The notes: generated by a model not told the origin, from the letters alone. 64,000 nt of DNA from Paracoccus sp. TOH (GCF_030388245.1 NZ_CP098360.1:1820501-1884500), one strand, 5' to 3'; shown: positions 29,226 through 37,984, numbered from the stretch's first letter. Numbers and translations are program-made.

Positions 29226-30191
29226 ATGGAAGACCCTCGTAGGGAGTCACTATCTGGGCAGAGTGAATCTGAAGTGATCAAAGGGCGAAGTATTCGTCAG
29301 ACGGGGCGTATTTCTGGAAGTATGTTGCCCGGCCATGAGGATCGTGAGATTAAGCCTGCACCGCGCGCGGTTCCTGACGATGTGCTTTGCTATCCGCAGG
29401 TTGACAGCTGGCGGGATCGAGTCTGGTTACTACTCGAGGATCTTATCACAGACAGAGTGAAGGCGTTATTTGTGTCGGAGCCGCCAAAGCATGTCGTCTC
29501 TGATGATTTAAGCTGGCTCGACGATCTGATCTACAGGATCACAGGCCAGGAGTCAAACATCAAGGAAGAGGCGGCGAGGCGCTTGCGGATCCACTATCGA
29601 GCCTTTCGTGCTGCGCATGCCACTAGAACAAATGATCTCGGTCAGTTCTATGCCAGAGGTCTGCGTTATCTACGGCCGCAAGAAATAGAAGATCGGGCTA
29701 GAGCTCTGTTGCTGAATGGTCAGGCGCTAGGCGCATCTGAAGAAAGTATTGACGCGGCCATTGAGGAGTTGGACGCGAGAGATGAACGCAAGGGGCGAAC
29801 CGGTCAGCTATATTTCTGCGCGGTAGAAGAGGAACTATACACTGATTGCGGCGGATCCGGCCACTATCTTACCTACGGCAGCGAGTATCTTTACTGTCTC
29901 GCAATTCGAGCTGCATGGGAGACATCGGCGAGAAGAATTCTGAAAGGGCTTGGCAGCCCTACGCTCTTCGTATGCGATATTCCAATGAACTTGATGGGTG
30001 ATCAGACCATACGGGAGTTCGCGGGGATGATGCTGGAGTATCTGTTCTGTGAACTGGTTGAAGATCTGGAATCCCACAGCCTTAGCCCTGGCGCTGGATC
30101 GGCGCTGATGATTCCAGTCGACCTCCCAGCGAGCTGCATTGTCGGGCACTATCATCCAGCTAGTATCTATGATCCGCTTGACCGCAGGTGA
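29226..30191 (+). CDS. Unrecognised protein, third gene of the helicase/AAA run
   Basis: I do not recognise this 321-residue protein. The N-terminal 60 residues are polar and look disordered. Residues about 60-185 are helical. The C-terminal part carries LYFCAVEEELYTDCGGSGHYLTYGSEYLY-type sequence near 198-226, with clustered His, Tyr and Glu, followed by CDIPM and, near the end, GHYHPASIYD. The HY...YGSE cluster vaguely recalls ADP-ribosyltransferase folds, but this is a guess. It starts 36 bp after the AAA gene with a CGGAGG site, so it is probably its partner. Base composition is as AT-rich as the AAA gene. Confidence 0.6.
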   Translation: MEDPRRESLSGQSESEVIKGRSIRQTGRISGSMLPGHEDREIKPAPRAVPDDVLCYPQVDSWRDRVWLLLEDLITDRVKALFVSEPPKHVVSDDLSWLDDLIYRITGQESNIKEEAARRLRIHYRAFRAAHATRTNDLGQFYARGLRYLRPQEIEDRARALLLNGQALGASEESIDAAIEELDARDERKGRTGQLYFCAVEEELYTDCGGSGHYLTYGSEYLYCLAIRAAWETSARRILKGLGSPTLFVCDIPMNLMGDQTIREFAGMMLEYLFCELVEDLESHSLSPGAGSALMIPVDLPASCIVGHYHPASIYDPLDRR

Positions 30192-31650
30192 GCCCCCTCC
30201 GCTTTGCTCAACCGGAACGAAGATCTTTGATCGCCGATGCTCGAGCACGCGGTGGACTTTTACGCCACCTGACTCCTGGTTCCTGGCTCCAGAGCCGCAG
30301 ACAACGCGGTCATGGCTGACGGTTTAGATCGCTGCAAACAAGCAATATCCTGATACGCGACGCTCGCCCCATTAGCCGTAACCGGTCAGGATCCAGTGAC
30401 GAACGCTCACCTAGCCGCTGGCCACTTGCGCCACAGATTTCCTTTAGCAAGTCCAACATGGGCGGCAGAAACCAAAAATACAGCCCAAGGGCTGTCAACC
30501 GAAACCCTAATCGGAAAAAAGATTCTCGGGAATGCCGATGATGGCTGTAGGAGTCACGATGGCTATTGTCCGGCGCTGCCGCCGCTCATCCCTTCCTTAC
30601 TAATACCATTAAGATTGAAGGAAGGGAGTTTCGCAACTTCTCGTGGCGTATGATAATTAAAATAAATTTTTAACTGTGCAATATTTGCAACAGTCAAGAT
30701 TCCCACTCGGCGCAGGCCCAAAATTTCCCGATTGCAGGGTCCGTCAGCGGAACGATAGGGTATGGGCATGATGCTGAACTCGATCCCTCATATCGCCCTT
30801 GCGGCCTTCGGCCTGATACGCTGATCCATCTGGATCGGGCGCAGGGTATCGCGCAGCCTGATGTCCCCTCTGATCGCCGGAAGCGGCCGCGAATCGCCTG
30901 ATATGAATAGGCCGTTCCAGGGCCACCCGGACCATTCGGAGGGGCGATCTGTCCCAAGCTTCCCTGCGGCAGGCGACGTTCGGCACTCGTGCCGAAGGTT
31001 TTTCGCACCGCCTGAGCCCGATCCGGACCGGAGCGGAAGAACTGTCTGTCGCGGCTCCCGGCGGTCGGTCCACAAGACCTGCCCTCACTTGGCGCTCAAC
31101 GGGGTGCGAAAAACGGAATCCCCTTTGGGGTTCAGATCAACTCGTTGATAATACTTGTTTTCTTCCAATTCACTGGGCTGCGGGATATTGTGCGCGCAAA
31201 AGCCACACAGCTTTCGGAGGGATGAAACGACGAAGACCTGATGACCCCAGATACGAAAACACCGGAATGCTGGAACATCCCGGTGCGATCGTTTTCAGGA
31301 AGACCGAAGCCCACCAGCTCACATACTGGTCCTTTAGCAGATTCAGCGGTCCGCCGCAAGGATCCGCCATGGGCGACGATCTTCCTCAACATCGCAAGCT
31401 TCTTCCGAGGAACGGCTGACAGCCGGCCTTGCCCCGCCCGTCAATCCGGCGCGGCGGGGAACGGCACCGTCATGCCCCGGAACCGGAAAGCGGCTGTGAG
31501 CGAACCGCGTCCCCCGAAGGGGCGCTCCGAACATCACGGTCATGAGACACCACAGCTGATCCGATGCCCGACAGGCCGGCAAGGTGTGCCTCTCATGCCC
31601 GTCCCACATTCGCCGGAAGCATCGCTTCCGGCAACGAGAGGGGTTTGCCC
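30192..31650. other. Long gene-free stretch between cargo and transposition genes
   Basis: In 1.46 kb I find no ORF with clear coding character on either strand. Short frames at 30396-30653 (+) and 30744-31088 (-) show no motif. There are no direct repeats of CRISPR type. Near 31115-31135 there is a small hairpin with CCCCTTTGGGG, and at 31614-31631 a CGGAAGC/GCTTCCG hairpin stands just before tnsA. Decayed cargo is the simplest reading. Confidence 0.5.
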
Positions 31651-32421
31651 ATGGCGAACAACACGACGAAGAAGAGCACCAAGGCCATGCGGCCGGCGGA
31701 TCCGGGGTATTCCGGGCCGAACTATTTCGGGAACGGTCTCGATCTGCATCTGCCCTCGCGGGCGGAGCGGAAGATCGCGCGCTTTTCGAAGGGACACTTC
31801 ACCGGACGCATCGTGGCGAGCGGCGGCGACGGCGACGGAGACGACGGTTACAGCGCCGGACATCTGATCATGGTCGAGAGCCATCTCGAGTTTTGCTGGT
31901 GCCTTGTGCTGCTGGCGAGACGCGCGACCGCCGACGTTCGTGAACAGGCCGCTTTCGACTGGCAGGACCGGGATGGAAAGGTGCATACGCATTTCTTCGA
32001 CTTCCTGGTCACTGAGCGTGATGGGAAGCGGATCGCCTGCGCGGTGCGGCCTGCCTCGCGCACCGGCGGCCGCTTCGGTGCGACCATGCCGCGGATCGCA
32101 CACCAAGCGCGGCAGCGCGGCTTTGCTCATGATGTCCGCCTGCTGACTGATGATGATCTCGATCAGGTCGACCTGTTCAACGCGAAGCTGATGCACGGCA
32201 TGCGGCAGCCGCATCCGGAAGCAGATATCGCAGCGGAAAGGGCGGTTTCGGAAATGCCCGGTATCGCCGTGATCGAGGATCTGGTCCGGCGCATCGGCAT
32301 GGGCGCGGACGGCTACCGGGCCGTGGTGCGGCTGATCCGCCGCCACCACCTCCGTCTCCTCGATCATGTGCGTATCGGCTACCAGGCCGCCGTATATGCC
32401 GCCCCCGCTCACCGGGTGTGA
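31651..32421 (+). CDS. tnsA: TnsA-like transposon endonuclease
   Basis: TnsA cuts the 5' ends of Tn7-type elements, so the element excises fully. The 256-residue protein carries a restriction-fold core: E76/E80 in VESHLE, D117 in HTHFFDF, and a strand VRPAS where the family usually has a lysine (EVK). Here the equivalent position appears to be R133. The last 100 residues are helical, as in the TnsA C-terminal domain that contacts TnsB and TnsC. The start follows GAGAGGGG. It is the first gene of a tight tnsA-tnsB-tnsC-tniQ operon. The Lys-to-Arg change may weaken cutting. Confidence 0.8.
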   Translation: MANNTTKKSTKAMRPADPGYSGPNYFGNGLDLHLPSRAERKIARFSKGHFTGRIVASGGDGDGDDGYSAGHLIMVESHLEFCWCLVLLARRATADVREQAAFDWQDRDGKVHTHFFDFLVTERDGKRIACAVRPASRTGGRFGATMPRIAHQARQRGFAHDVRLLTDDDLDQVDLFNAKLMHGMRQPHPEADIAAERAVSEMPGIAVIEDLVRRIGMGADGYRAVVRLIRRHHLRLLDHVRIGYQAAVYAAPAHRV

Positions 32422-32425
32422 TGAC

Positions 32426-34660
32426 ATGCAGCAAATCACATTTGAACCGAACCCTACCCATCGTCTGGCTCTGAGCACCTACGACCGCCTGACCATCGCC
32501 GGCATGTCGGTGCCGCTGCGCCCGATCAGCTGCAATGACCATGGTTGGGTCTTGGCCGAGACCGAAGGGAACGGCCTGTCTGGGGTCTATCCGCACATGC
32601 AGCTGGCCGGTCTCGACAGGGCAGGCCATATCCGGCACGAGCGCGGATACTTTGACCAGAACCGGGCACGGGCGCGCTCGAGCAGGCCGTCCCAGGCGCT
32701 GATTTCCGCGCTCCCGCCAAAGCAGCTCGCCGCTTTCCTGAAGAGCAGCGCCTATCTCGCGGCCTACGAGAAGCTCAGGTCGGAAGGGCTGATCAAGGCC
32801 AGCCAAGAGTCGTATACGGCGAATGAGGCCCTGCTTTTCGCCACCGCGTCGCGACTGGTCGATGAACTTTACCCGACGGGCGGGAGCGATCTGCCGAAGT
32901 CGGCAGATTTCCGCGAGGTTCCATCCTGGTCGACGCTGAAGCGCTGGCGGAAGCGGGCTCGCCTCGGTGGCGAGGCCGCATTGCCGGGGCGTTTCCACAA
33001 GCGCGGTAACCGGAACCGGAAGATGGATGGGGAGGCCATCGCGCTGATGGTCAGGACGATCCGGCGCGCTTGGCTCGACGAGAACCGCAAGGAGGCAAAA
33101 CAGGTCTGGGAAGCAGTCGATCGCGCTTTCAAGATCGCCAACGAACAACGCAGGATCGACGGCCATCTGCCGCTGGTGCCGCCTTCGCGGGAGACCGTCA
33201 GGAAGGAGATCGCGCTGATCGATCCTTTCGGTGCAACGCTCGCACGCATCGGCCCTGACGCCGCCCGGACGAAGTTCAGGCCGGTGGGGGCCGGAATCGA
33301 GGTGAGCCGGGCCGGTGAGCGAGTCGAGATCGACGAGATTTCCCTCGACCTCTTCACCATTCCCGAGATGCGCATGTTCATCGACGGAATCCCTGCGGCG
33401 CTGCGCAGGCGGCTCGGCCTCGAGAAGAAGTCTGTTCGATGGACCGTCACCGTGGCCATCGACGTCCGGACGCGTTGCATCCTGGGCATCGCAATCAGCC
33501 GGACGCCCAATCACCGCGCTGCGCGGCAGGTGCTGCAGATGACCATGGTGAACAAGGGTCGATGGGCCTGTGCCGCCGACTGCCATGCCCCCTGGGACAT
33601 GGCCTGCCCGCCGGAACTGATCGTCTCGGATGGTGGATCCGCCTTTATCGCGCCCGAGTTCAAGATGGCCTGCGCCGACCTCGGCATCGCCACCGAGATC
33701 GCTGTCGGGGGGCTGCCCGAGCTTCGGGCCTTCATTGAGCGAATCTTCGGAACCCTCAATCTGCGCCTGCTTCCGCTGCTGAGCGGCCGGACCTTTGGTG
33801 ATGTGGTTGAAAAGGGCGAGGCGGATCCGCAGTCGCTCGCCGCCCTGACCTTCGACGATCTGGCCTTCTGCCTGACCAGATGGATGGTCGACGCCTATCA
33901 CAACACACCCCATTCGGGCCTGGGCGGCAAGACACCCCGACAGGTTTGGCAGGAACTCGTGGCCCGGGACGGGGTAGCCCCGTCCCCCGACAACCAGCGC
34001 TGGCGGATGGTGTTCGGAGAACGCCTGCTCCGCACGCTGGACAAACGCGGCATCGTGATTCTGGGGGTGCGCTATCACTGCGAGGCGCTGGCGCTCTGGA
34101 TGAGCCGCAAAGGTGAACAGAAGCTGCATGTGCGCTGGCATCCCCGCGACCTCGGCGGCATCGAGGTCTACCTCGGCGATCAATGGATCACGGTGCCTGC
34201 GGTCAAGAACGGCTTCGAGACCTGGGACGCGCTGGTTGGAAAAAGCGCCAACATCTGGCTGGATGCCATTCGCAACCTCCGCGCCGCCCATCCGGACCGC
34301 AAGACCCTCTACTTCGACATGATCGACGAGGCGATGCAGGCGATCGATGCACGCAACGAGCAGGCTCGGTGGCTGGCCGACCTGTTCGTCGACGAATGGA
34401 CCGAGGAGCGTATCGATAAGGCGCGGCAACGCCTCTTCATCGGCTTCCGCACCACCGCCCGTCCGCAGCCGGGGCTGCCGACCACCGATGGCCCGGGTCG
34501 TTCGATTCCTGCACCTGACGACGATGAGGAGGAAGATTGGCTGCCGATCCCAAGCGCCGCCGAGAGGCCTGCCCTGCGCAAGCCCGACATTTCCGCCCGC
34601 GCCGCCTCCGCCCCGCCGACCGAAATTCCCTCTGACAGAAACTGGAGCATCGAAGAATGA
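32426..34660 (+). CDS. tnsB: TnsB-like DDE transposase
   Basis: TnsB binds the transposon ends, cuts the 3' ends and joins them to target DNA. The 744-residue protein has N-terminal helix-turn-helix DNA-binding modules (residues about 90-250), a retroviral-integrase-fold core with D303 (EIDEIS), D402 (VSDGG) and E438 (FIERIFG), giving a D-E spacing of 35 residues, and a C-terminal Mu-type beta-barrel. The triad is intact. The start at 32426 lies 4 bp after the tnsA stop. Its stop overlaps the tnsC start (ATGA). It should bind the repeats at the element ends. Confidence 0.92.
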   Translation: MQQITFEPNPTHRLALSTYDRLTIAGMSVPLRPISCNDHGWVLAETEGNGLSGVYPHMQLAGLDRAGHIRHERGYFDQNRARARSSRPSQALISALPPKQLAAFLKSSAYLAAYEKLRSEGLIKASQESYTANEALLFATASRLVDELYPTGGSDLPKSADFREVPSWSTLKRWRKRARLGGEAALPGRFHKRGNRNRKMDGEAIALMVRTIRRAWLDENRKEAKQVWEAVDRAFKIANEQRRIDGHLPLVPPSRETVRKEIALIDPFGATLARIGPDAARTKFRPVGAGIEVSRAGERVEIDEISLDLFTIPEMRMFIDGIPAALRRRLGLEKKSVRWTVTVAIDVRTRCILGIAISRTPNHRAARQVLQMTMVNKGRWACAADCHAPWDMACPPELIVSDGGSAFIAPEFKMACADLGIATEIAVGGLPELRAFIERIFGTLNLRLLPLLSGRTFGDVVEKGEADPQSLAALTFDDLAFCLTRWMVDAYHNTPHSGLGGKTPRQVWQELVARDGVAPSPDNQRWRMVFGERLLRTLDKRGIVILGVRYHCEALALWMSRKGEQKLHVRWHPRDLGGIEVYLGDQWITVPAVKNGFETWDALVGKSANIWLDAIRNLRAAHPDRKTLYFDMIDEAMQAIDARNEQARWLADLFVDEWTEERIDKARQRLFIGFRTTARPQPGLPTTDGPGRSIPAPDDDEEEDWLPIPSAAERPALRKPDISARAASAPPTEIPSDRNWSIEE

Positions 34661-35631
34661 CCATGCGTAGCCCCGCGGACATCACCGAGACCATGAACAA
34701 GATCCGGAGCCTCTATATCCGGACCGAGCGCGACAGTAGCTTTGCCAACCACCTGGACCGCCTGCTTTCCCGCGACACCGAGGGCAACCTCCTGCCCGTG
34801 GCGCAGCGATTTACCACGACCCGCGAAACCCGCGGGGTGATGGTGATCGACGAGCCAGGCGGCGGCAAGTCCACCCTCATCGACCATGCTCTCCGGCGCC
34901 ATCCGGCGCTGAATGCCGGGCCGGACGGACAGCAGGCATGGCTTGCCGGCTCGGTTCCGTCACCCGCCACGTTCAAGAGCATGATTGGCCATCTTCTGGA
35001 ACAGAGCGGTTATCCTCCAATCGAGGGCCGCCGGGAGGCGTGGTCGCTGGTGCAGTTGCTGCGCGCCCGGTTCACGGTCCGCGGCATTGCCGTCCTTTTG
35101 ATCGACGAGGCCCATGACCTGTTCTGCGCCGACCGCGGCCTGATCCTGCGGGCGATCAAATCGCTGATGCAGGGCGACGAGGCTGTTGCCATCATTCTCT
35201 CCGGCACCGGGAAGCTGCGCGATATCCTGCGGTCCGATCCCCAGGTCCAGCGCCGCTTCACCACGCTCCTCCTACCGCCTGTCGACGCAGTGGTGGACCG
35301 CGCTCATATCACCGACATGATCGCGGCCTATTGTAAGCGGGCCAACCTGGAGCCGCCCGCCGAGGCCGATCTGGTCGACCGGCTGGTCCATGCTTCCCGC
35401 CACCGTTTCGGTCGCTGCATCGAAGCCGTCATCGGCGCCATCGAACGCGCCTTGATCTGCGGGCACGACAGTCTGGATATGGGTCATTTCGCCGAAGACT
35501 GGACTCTGAAGGAGGGGAGCGAGCCGCATCGCAATATCTTCCTCGCGGAAGAATGGTGGCTCATCGATCCCGACCGCGAGCCGGAGGAGGACATGCCTGT
35601 CGTCGTCCCGCGCCGGAAGCGGAGCAAATGA
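34657..35631 (+). CDS. tnsC: TnsC/TniB-like AAA+ transposition regulator
   Basis: TnsC polymerises on target DNA and links the target selector to the transposase. The 324-residue protein has a Walker A region DEPGGGKST (K71) in which the usual first glycine is Asp, Walker B LLIDEAHDLF (D150, E151), and sensor-1 IILSGTG near 185. Size matches TniB and short TnsC proteins rather than the 555-residue Tn7 TnsC. It overlaps tnsB and tniQ by 4 bases on each side, showing strong translational coupling. Confidence 0.9.
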   Translation: MTMRSPADITETMNKIRSLYIRTERDSSFANHLDRLLSRDTEGNLLPVAQRFTTTRETRGVMVIDEPGGGKSTLIDHALRRHPALNAGPDGQQAWLAGSVPSPATFKSMIGHLLEQSGYPPIEGRREAWSLVQLLRARFTVRGIAVLLIDEAHDLFCADRGLILRAIKSLMQGDEAVAIILSGTGKLRDILRSDPQVQRRFTTLLLPPVDAVVDRAHITDMIAAYCKRANLEPPAEADLVDRLVHASRHRFGRCIEAVIGAIERALICGHDSLDMGHFAEDWTLKEGSEPHRNIFLAEEWWLIDPDREPEEDMPVVVPRRKRSK

Positions 35632-37184
35632 TCATGGCCCGTCTGTTCCCCCGCCTGCCCTTCGTCCCCGACGAAACTCCGCTCTCCTGGGCCGCGCGCC
35701 AGGCCGCCTTCCATACCGGCGGGCGCCTGGTGCCGTTCCTCAATGATCTCGGCATCGCGCTCATGGATCTGGTCGCGGGCGCAACGGAAGCGATCACGCG
35801 CCTCTGCGACATCGCGGATCAGGATCCGGACCCGGTGCTGCACAATACCATTCACGCCTTGGGAGAGCGCCAGTTCCTTTTGCGCAGCGAGGCCTTTACC
35901 GCCGAGATGACCACCGGACCGGAGACGCGGTTCTGCCCGGCCTGTCTGGCTGAGGATGATACGGGCCACCACCGACCCGATGCCATGCGCCGCGGGCGGC
36001 TCATCTGGCGCCTGCATCCGATCCGGGTCTGCCCGGTCCATCATCTGACACTGATCTCGCGTCGGCTGAACAAGTGGGACGATATCACGCATGAGCTTTC
36101 GGTTCTCGTGCCGGAAGACCAACGGGCGCTGCTGGCCTTGGCGGAAACCGCCCACGTCCAACCGCCTTCCCCTTTGCAAGACTATGTCCTTGCGCGCTTT
36201 GAGGGCCGATCGGGTCCCGCCTGGGCTGACGGACAGGGTATCGAACAGGTCAGCCGCGCAACCGAAATGCTCGGCGGAGTGCTGGAGTTCGGGACGCAGG
36301 CCAAGCCGGCGGAGCTCTCGATGACCGACTGGAATCGTGCCAGCAACAATGCTTGGTCATATGTCCGGCAGGGCGAGGACGGTGTCCGATCCGGGCTGGA
36401 AATGCTGCAACAGAGGGCAGTTGAGCGGGGTCTGGTCGGTCATCGCAACCGGTTCGCCACCTTCGGCATGCTCTATCGATGGCTTTCCTCCCCAAAACTT
36501 ACCAAGGATCCCGGTCCGATCCGCGAATTGCTGCGCCAGCACATCATCGACACCACGGATATCCTGCCTCAAGAAAAACTGCTCGGTGAGATGGTGACCA
36601 TCCCGAAATGGGGCAGTATCACCTCCATCGCGAAATCTGGCGGCGTGCATCCGCTCACCCTCCGGGACGTGCTCATCGCCAGGCGGGTCATCCCGGCCAA
36701 GGCGAAAGACCAGCCATGTTCGGCCACGCTCGTGGATTTTCAGATCGGGCATGAGGTGGCGTTGGAGATGCGCCGGGCCGTCGCCGTCACCGCGCTGCCC
36801 GGCCTCCTGAACGCCTCACGCCCGATGGTGACCTGTCTCATCAACACCGGTCTTCTGGCCGCGCTGCATGGCGGCAACGGTCAGAAACAGGGCAAGGTCA
36901 GCCGTTCGATTGACGGCCTACGTGTGGAAGCGCTGATCAACGAAATCAACCGAAGCTTCCTGAAGATGGACACCGCACCAGAGGGCTTCGTGAAGCTGGC
37001 CAAGGCCGCCGAGATGAGCCGGGTGCCGATGGAGGTCATCCTGATCGGGGTGTTCCGGCACCATCTGGAACGCGTGTTCCGTCTGCAGCGCGAACCGGGT
37101 CTCGGTGGCTTGCTCGTCGATCCGCAAGAAGTGAAAGCGCTGCCCGCCAGGATTCCGGACAAGGACATGCCCTTCGTTCTCTGA
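35628..37184 (+). CDS. tniQ: TniQ/TnsD-like target-site selector
   Basis: TniQ-family proteins choose the insertion site, in Tn7 by reading the 3' end of a conserved gene. The 518-residue protein starts FPRLPFVPDETPLSWAARQA, the usual TniQ opening. It has a zinc-binding set CPAC near 104 and CPVHH near 138. A helix-turn-helix-like SITSIAKSGGVHPLTLRD lies near 335. Length suits a TnsD-like, DNA-reading TniQ rather than the short TniQ of CRISPR-guided elements. The start at 35628 overlaps the tnsC stop (ATGA); ATG 35634 is the alternative. Confidence 0.88.
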   Translation: MIMARLFPRLPFVPDETPLSWAARQAAFHTGGRLVPFLNDLGIALMDLVAGATEAITRLCDIADQDPDPVLHNTIHALGERQFLLRSEAFTAEMTTGPETRFCPACLAEDDTGHHRPDAMRRGRLIWRLHPIRVCPVHHLTLISRRLNKWDDITHELSVLVPEDQRALLALAETAHVQPPSPLQDYVLARFEGRSGPAWADGQGIEQVSRATEMLGGVLEFGTQAKPAELSMTDWNRASNNAWSYVRQGEDGVRSGLEMLQQRAVERGLVGHRNRFATFGMLYRWLSSPKLTKDPGPIRELLRQHIIDTTDILPQEKLLGEMVTIPKWGSITSIAKSGGVHPLTLRDVLIARRVIPAKAKDQPCSATLVDFQIGHEVALEMRRAVAVTALPGLLNASRPMVTCLINTGLLAALHGGNGQKQGKVSRSIDGLRVEALINEINRSFLKMDTAPEGFVKLAKAAEMSRVPMEVILIGVFRHHLERVFRLQREPGLGGLLVDPQEVKALPARIPDKDMPFVL

Positions 37185-37297
37185 ACCTGTCCCAGCGGAC
37201 TCCGCTTTCGGTTCGGACATCATCTATGCTCAGGTGATTCCGCCTCATCCTCCCCCGAGCATCTTTCGACCGCCTCCAATCCTGGGACTTCATGTAT

Positions 37298-37313
37298 GCC
37301 GCCTTCGGGCGGC
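37298..37313 (+). terminator. Hairpin after tniQ
   Basis: GCCGCC-TTCG-GGCGGC is a stable tetraloop hairpin 114 bp after the tniQ stop, followed by ACATTTCTT. It probably ends the tns transcript. The U-tract is poor. Confidence 0.5.
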
Positions 37314-37343
37314 ACATTTCTTGCCTGAATCTCGAAGATTCGA

Positions 37344-37366
37344 GGGTCACTTTATGGTTGCAAAAG
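37344..37366 (-). repeat. Right inner TnsB-type site
   Basis: Read on the minus strand it is CTTTTGCAACCATAAAGTGA followed by CCC, matching the inner site of the left end (9390-9410). Confidence 0.8.
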
Positions 37367-37447
37367 GGTCAAAGACTTGAGGATCCGGCAGAACTCATGC
37401 AGATTATAAAGATATTTCAGTGCGTTGTAGATCGCCTTGATTGAGAT

Positions 37448-37472
37448 GGGTCATTTTATGGTTGGCGGCACA
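37448..37472 (-). repeat. Right terminal TnsB-type site (outer)
   Basis: Read on the minus strand it starts TGTGCCGCCAACCATAAAAT and continues GACCC. This is the inverted partner of the left terminus and ends in ACA on the plus strand. Confidence 0.85.
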
Positions 37473-37477
37473 TTTGT

Positions 37478-37502
37478 TGTGCTGCCAAGCGTGAATTGAG
37501 CC
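37478..37502 (+). repeat. Second left-end sequence, relic of a neighbouring element
   Basis: TGTGCTGCCAAGCGTGAATT followed by GAGCC agrees with the left terminus at 9342 in about 22 of 25 bases and has the same orientation. It lies 5 bp (TTTGT) beyond the right end. No inner site follows within the next 100 bp, so only a stub remains. Confidence 0.75.
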
Positions 37503-37984
37503 CCGCGCGGTGTTTGGCTGCCGCGCGGCAGCCGAGAGCGGCCAGCGATGCTGGCCGAACCACAGCCGCCAGCGCATTGCCATTGCTGGGCATCCTGCAC
37601 CGTTTCCAACGAAAACCCCGCTCCGGGATGGAGCGGGGTCGGATTGGGGCCTGCGGGATGGTGGGTTAGTCCGCCCGCAGCGGAGAATCAAATGCCTTGG
37701 TACCAATATGTCCGAAGGATAGGACTGGAAACCGCCGGGCGATATTCGTAGATTTGCCTATCTCATGGGCCCCTGCCCTTACATCACCCCTCCCATCGCC
37801 ACCCGTCGCGCATTCGGCTCGCAAGCGGCCTCAGGCTCGCCCGGTCTCGACCGGCCGGCCTGCCGCGTCGATCCGCGGCCTCGATCCGCCGGGCCGGCAG
37901 TTCCTCGACCGTCCCTCTGGGCGCCGCCCGACCTGTGGCCATAGGCGCCCGAGACTGGCGATCACCGCAAAACGGCATTGCCGA
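37503..37984. other. Gene-free stretch between the element and pccB
   Basis: No gene is seen. It contains GC-rich inverted repeats (GGCCAGC-GAT-GCTGGCC near 37530) and the minus-strand terminator listed separately. Some of this may be leftover sequence of an older element. Confidence 0.45.
37612..37638 (-). terminator. Orphan minus-strand terminator
   Basis: On the minus strand, 9-bp arms CCCCGCTCC / GGAGCGGGG around ATCCC are followed by TTTTC. No minus-strand gene lies upstream of it now, so its gene may have been lost. Confidence 0.55.

Larger units (their letters stand above)
9342..37472 (+). mobile_element. Tn7-like transposon (TnsA-TnsB-TnsC-TniQ) with defence-rich cargo
   Basis: The boundaries come from the sequence. 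The left end starts TGTGCTGCCAAGCATAAAAT, and the right end read inward starts TGTGCCGCCAACCATAAAAT; about 22 of 25 bases agree. A second, inner pair also matches: TTTTTGCAAGCGTAAAGTGA at left and CTTTTGCAACCATAAAGTGA at right, about 50 bp in at the left and 105 bp in at the right. Two conserved sites per end are what TnsB-type transposases bind. Length is 28,131 bp. The transposition genes sit at the right and read outward. The 5-bp flanks differ (CTTCT at left, TTTGT at right), so no clean target duplication is seen. No TnsE and no cas genes are present. Confidence 0.85.

Noticed and set aside
30744..31088. Minus-strand ORF of 114 residues
   Set aside because: Basic, Pro/Arg-rich composition, no ribosome-binding site and no recognisable motif.
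30192..31650. CRISPR array or guide RNA for a CRISPR-guided transposon
   Set aside because: No regularly spaced repeats and no cas genes in the element. The long TniQ is of TnsD type.
9337..37477. 5-bp target duplication around the transposon
   Set aside because: Left flank CTTCT and right flank TTTGT agree at only 3 of 5 bases, so no duplication is claimed.
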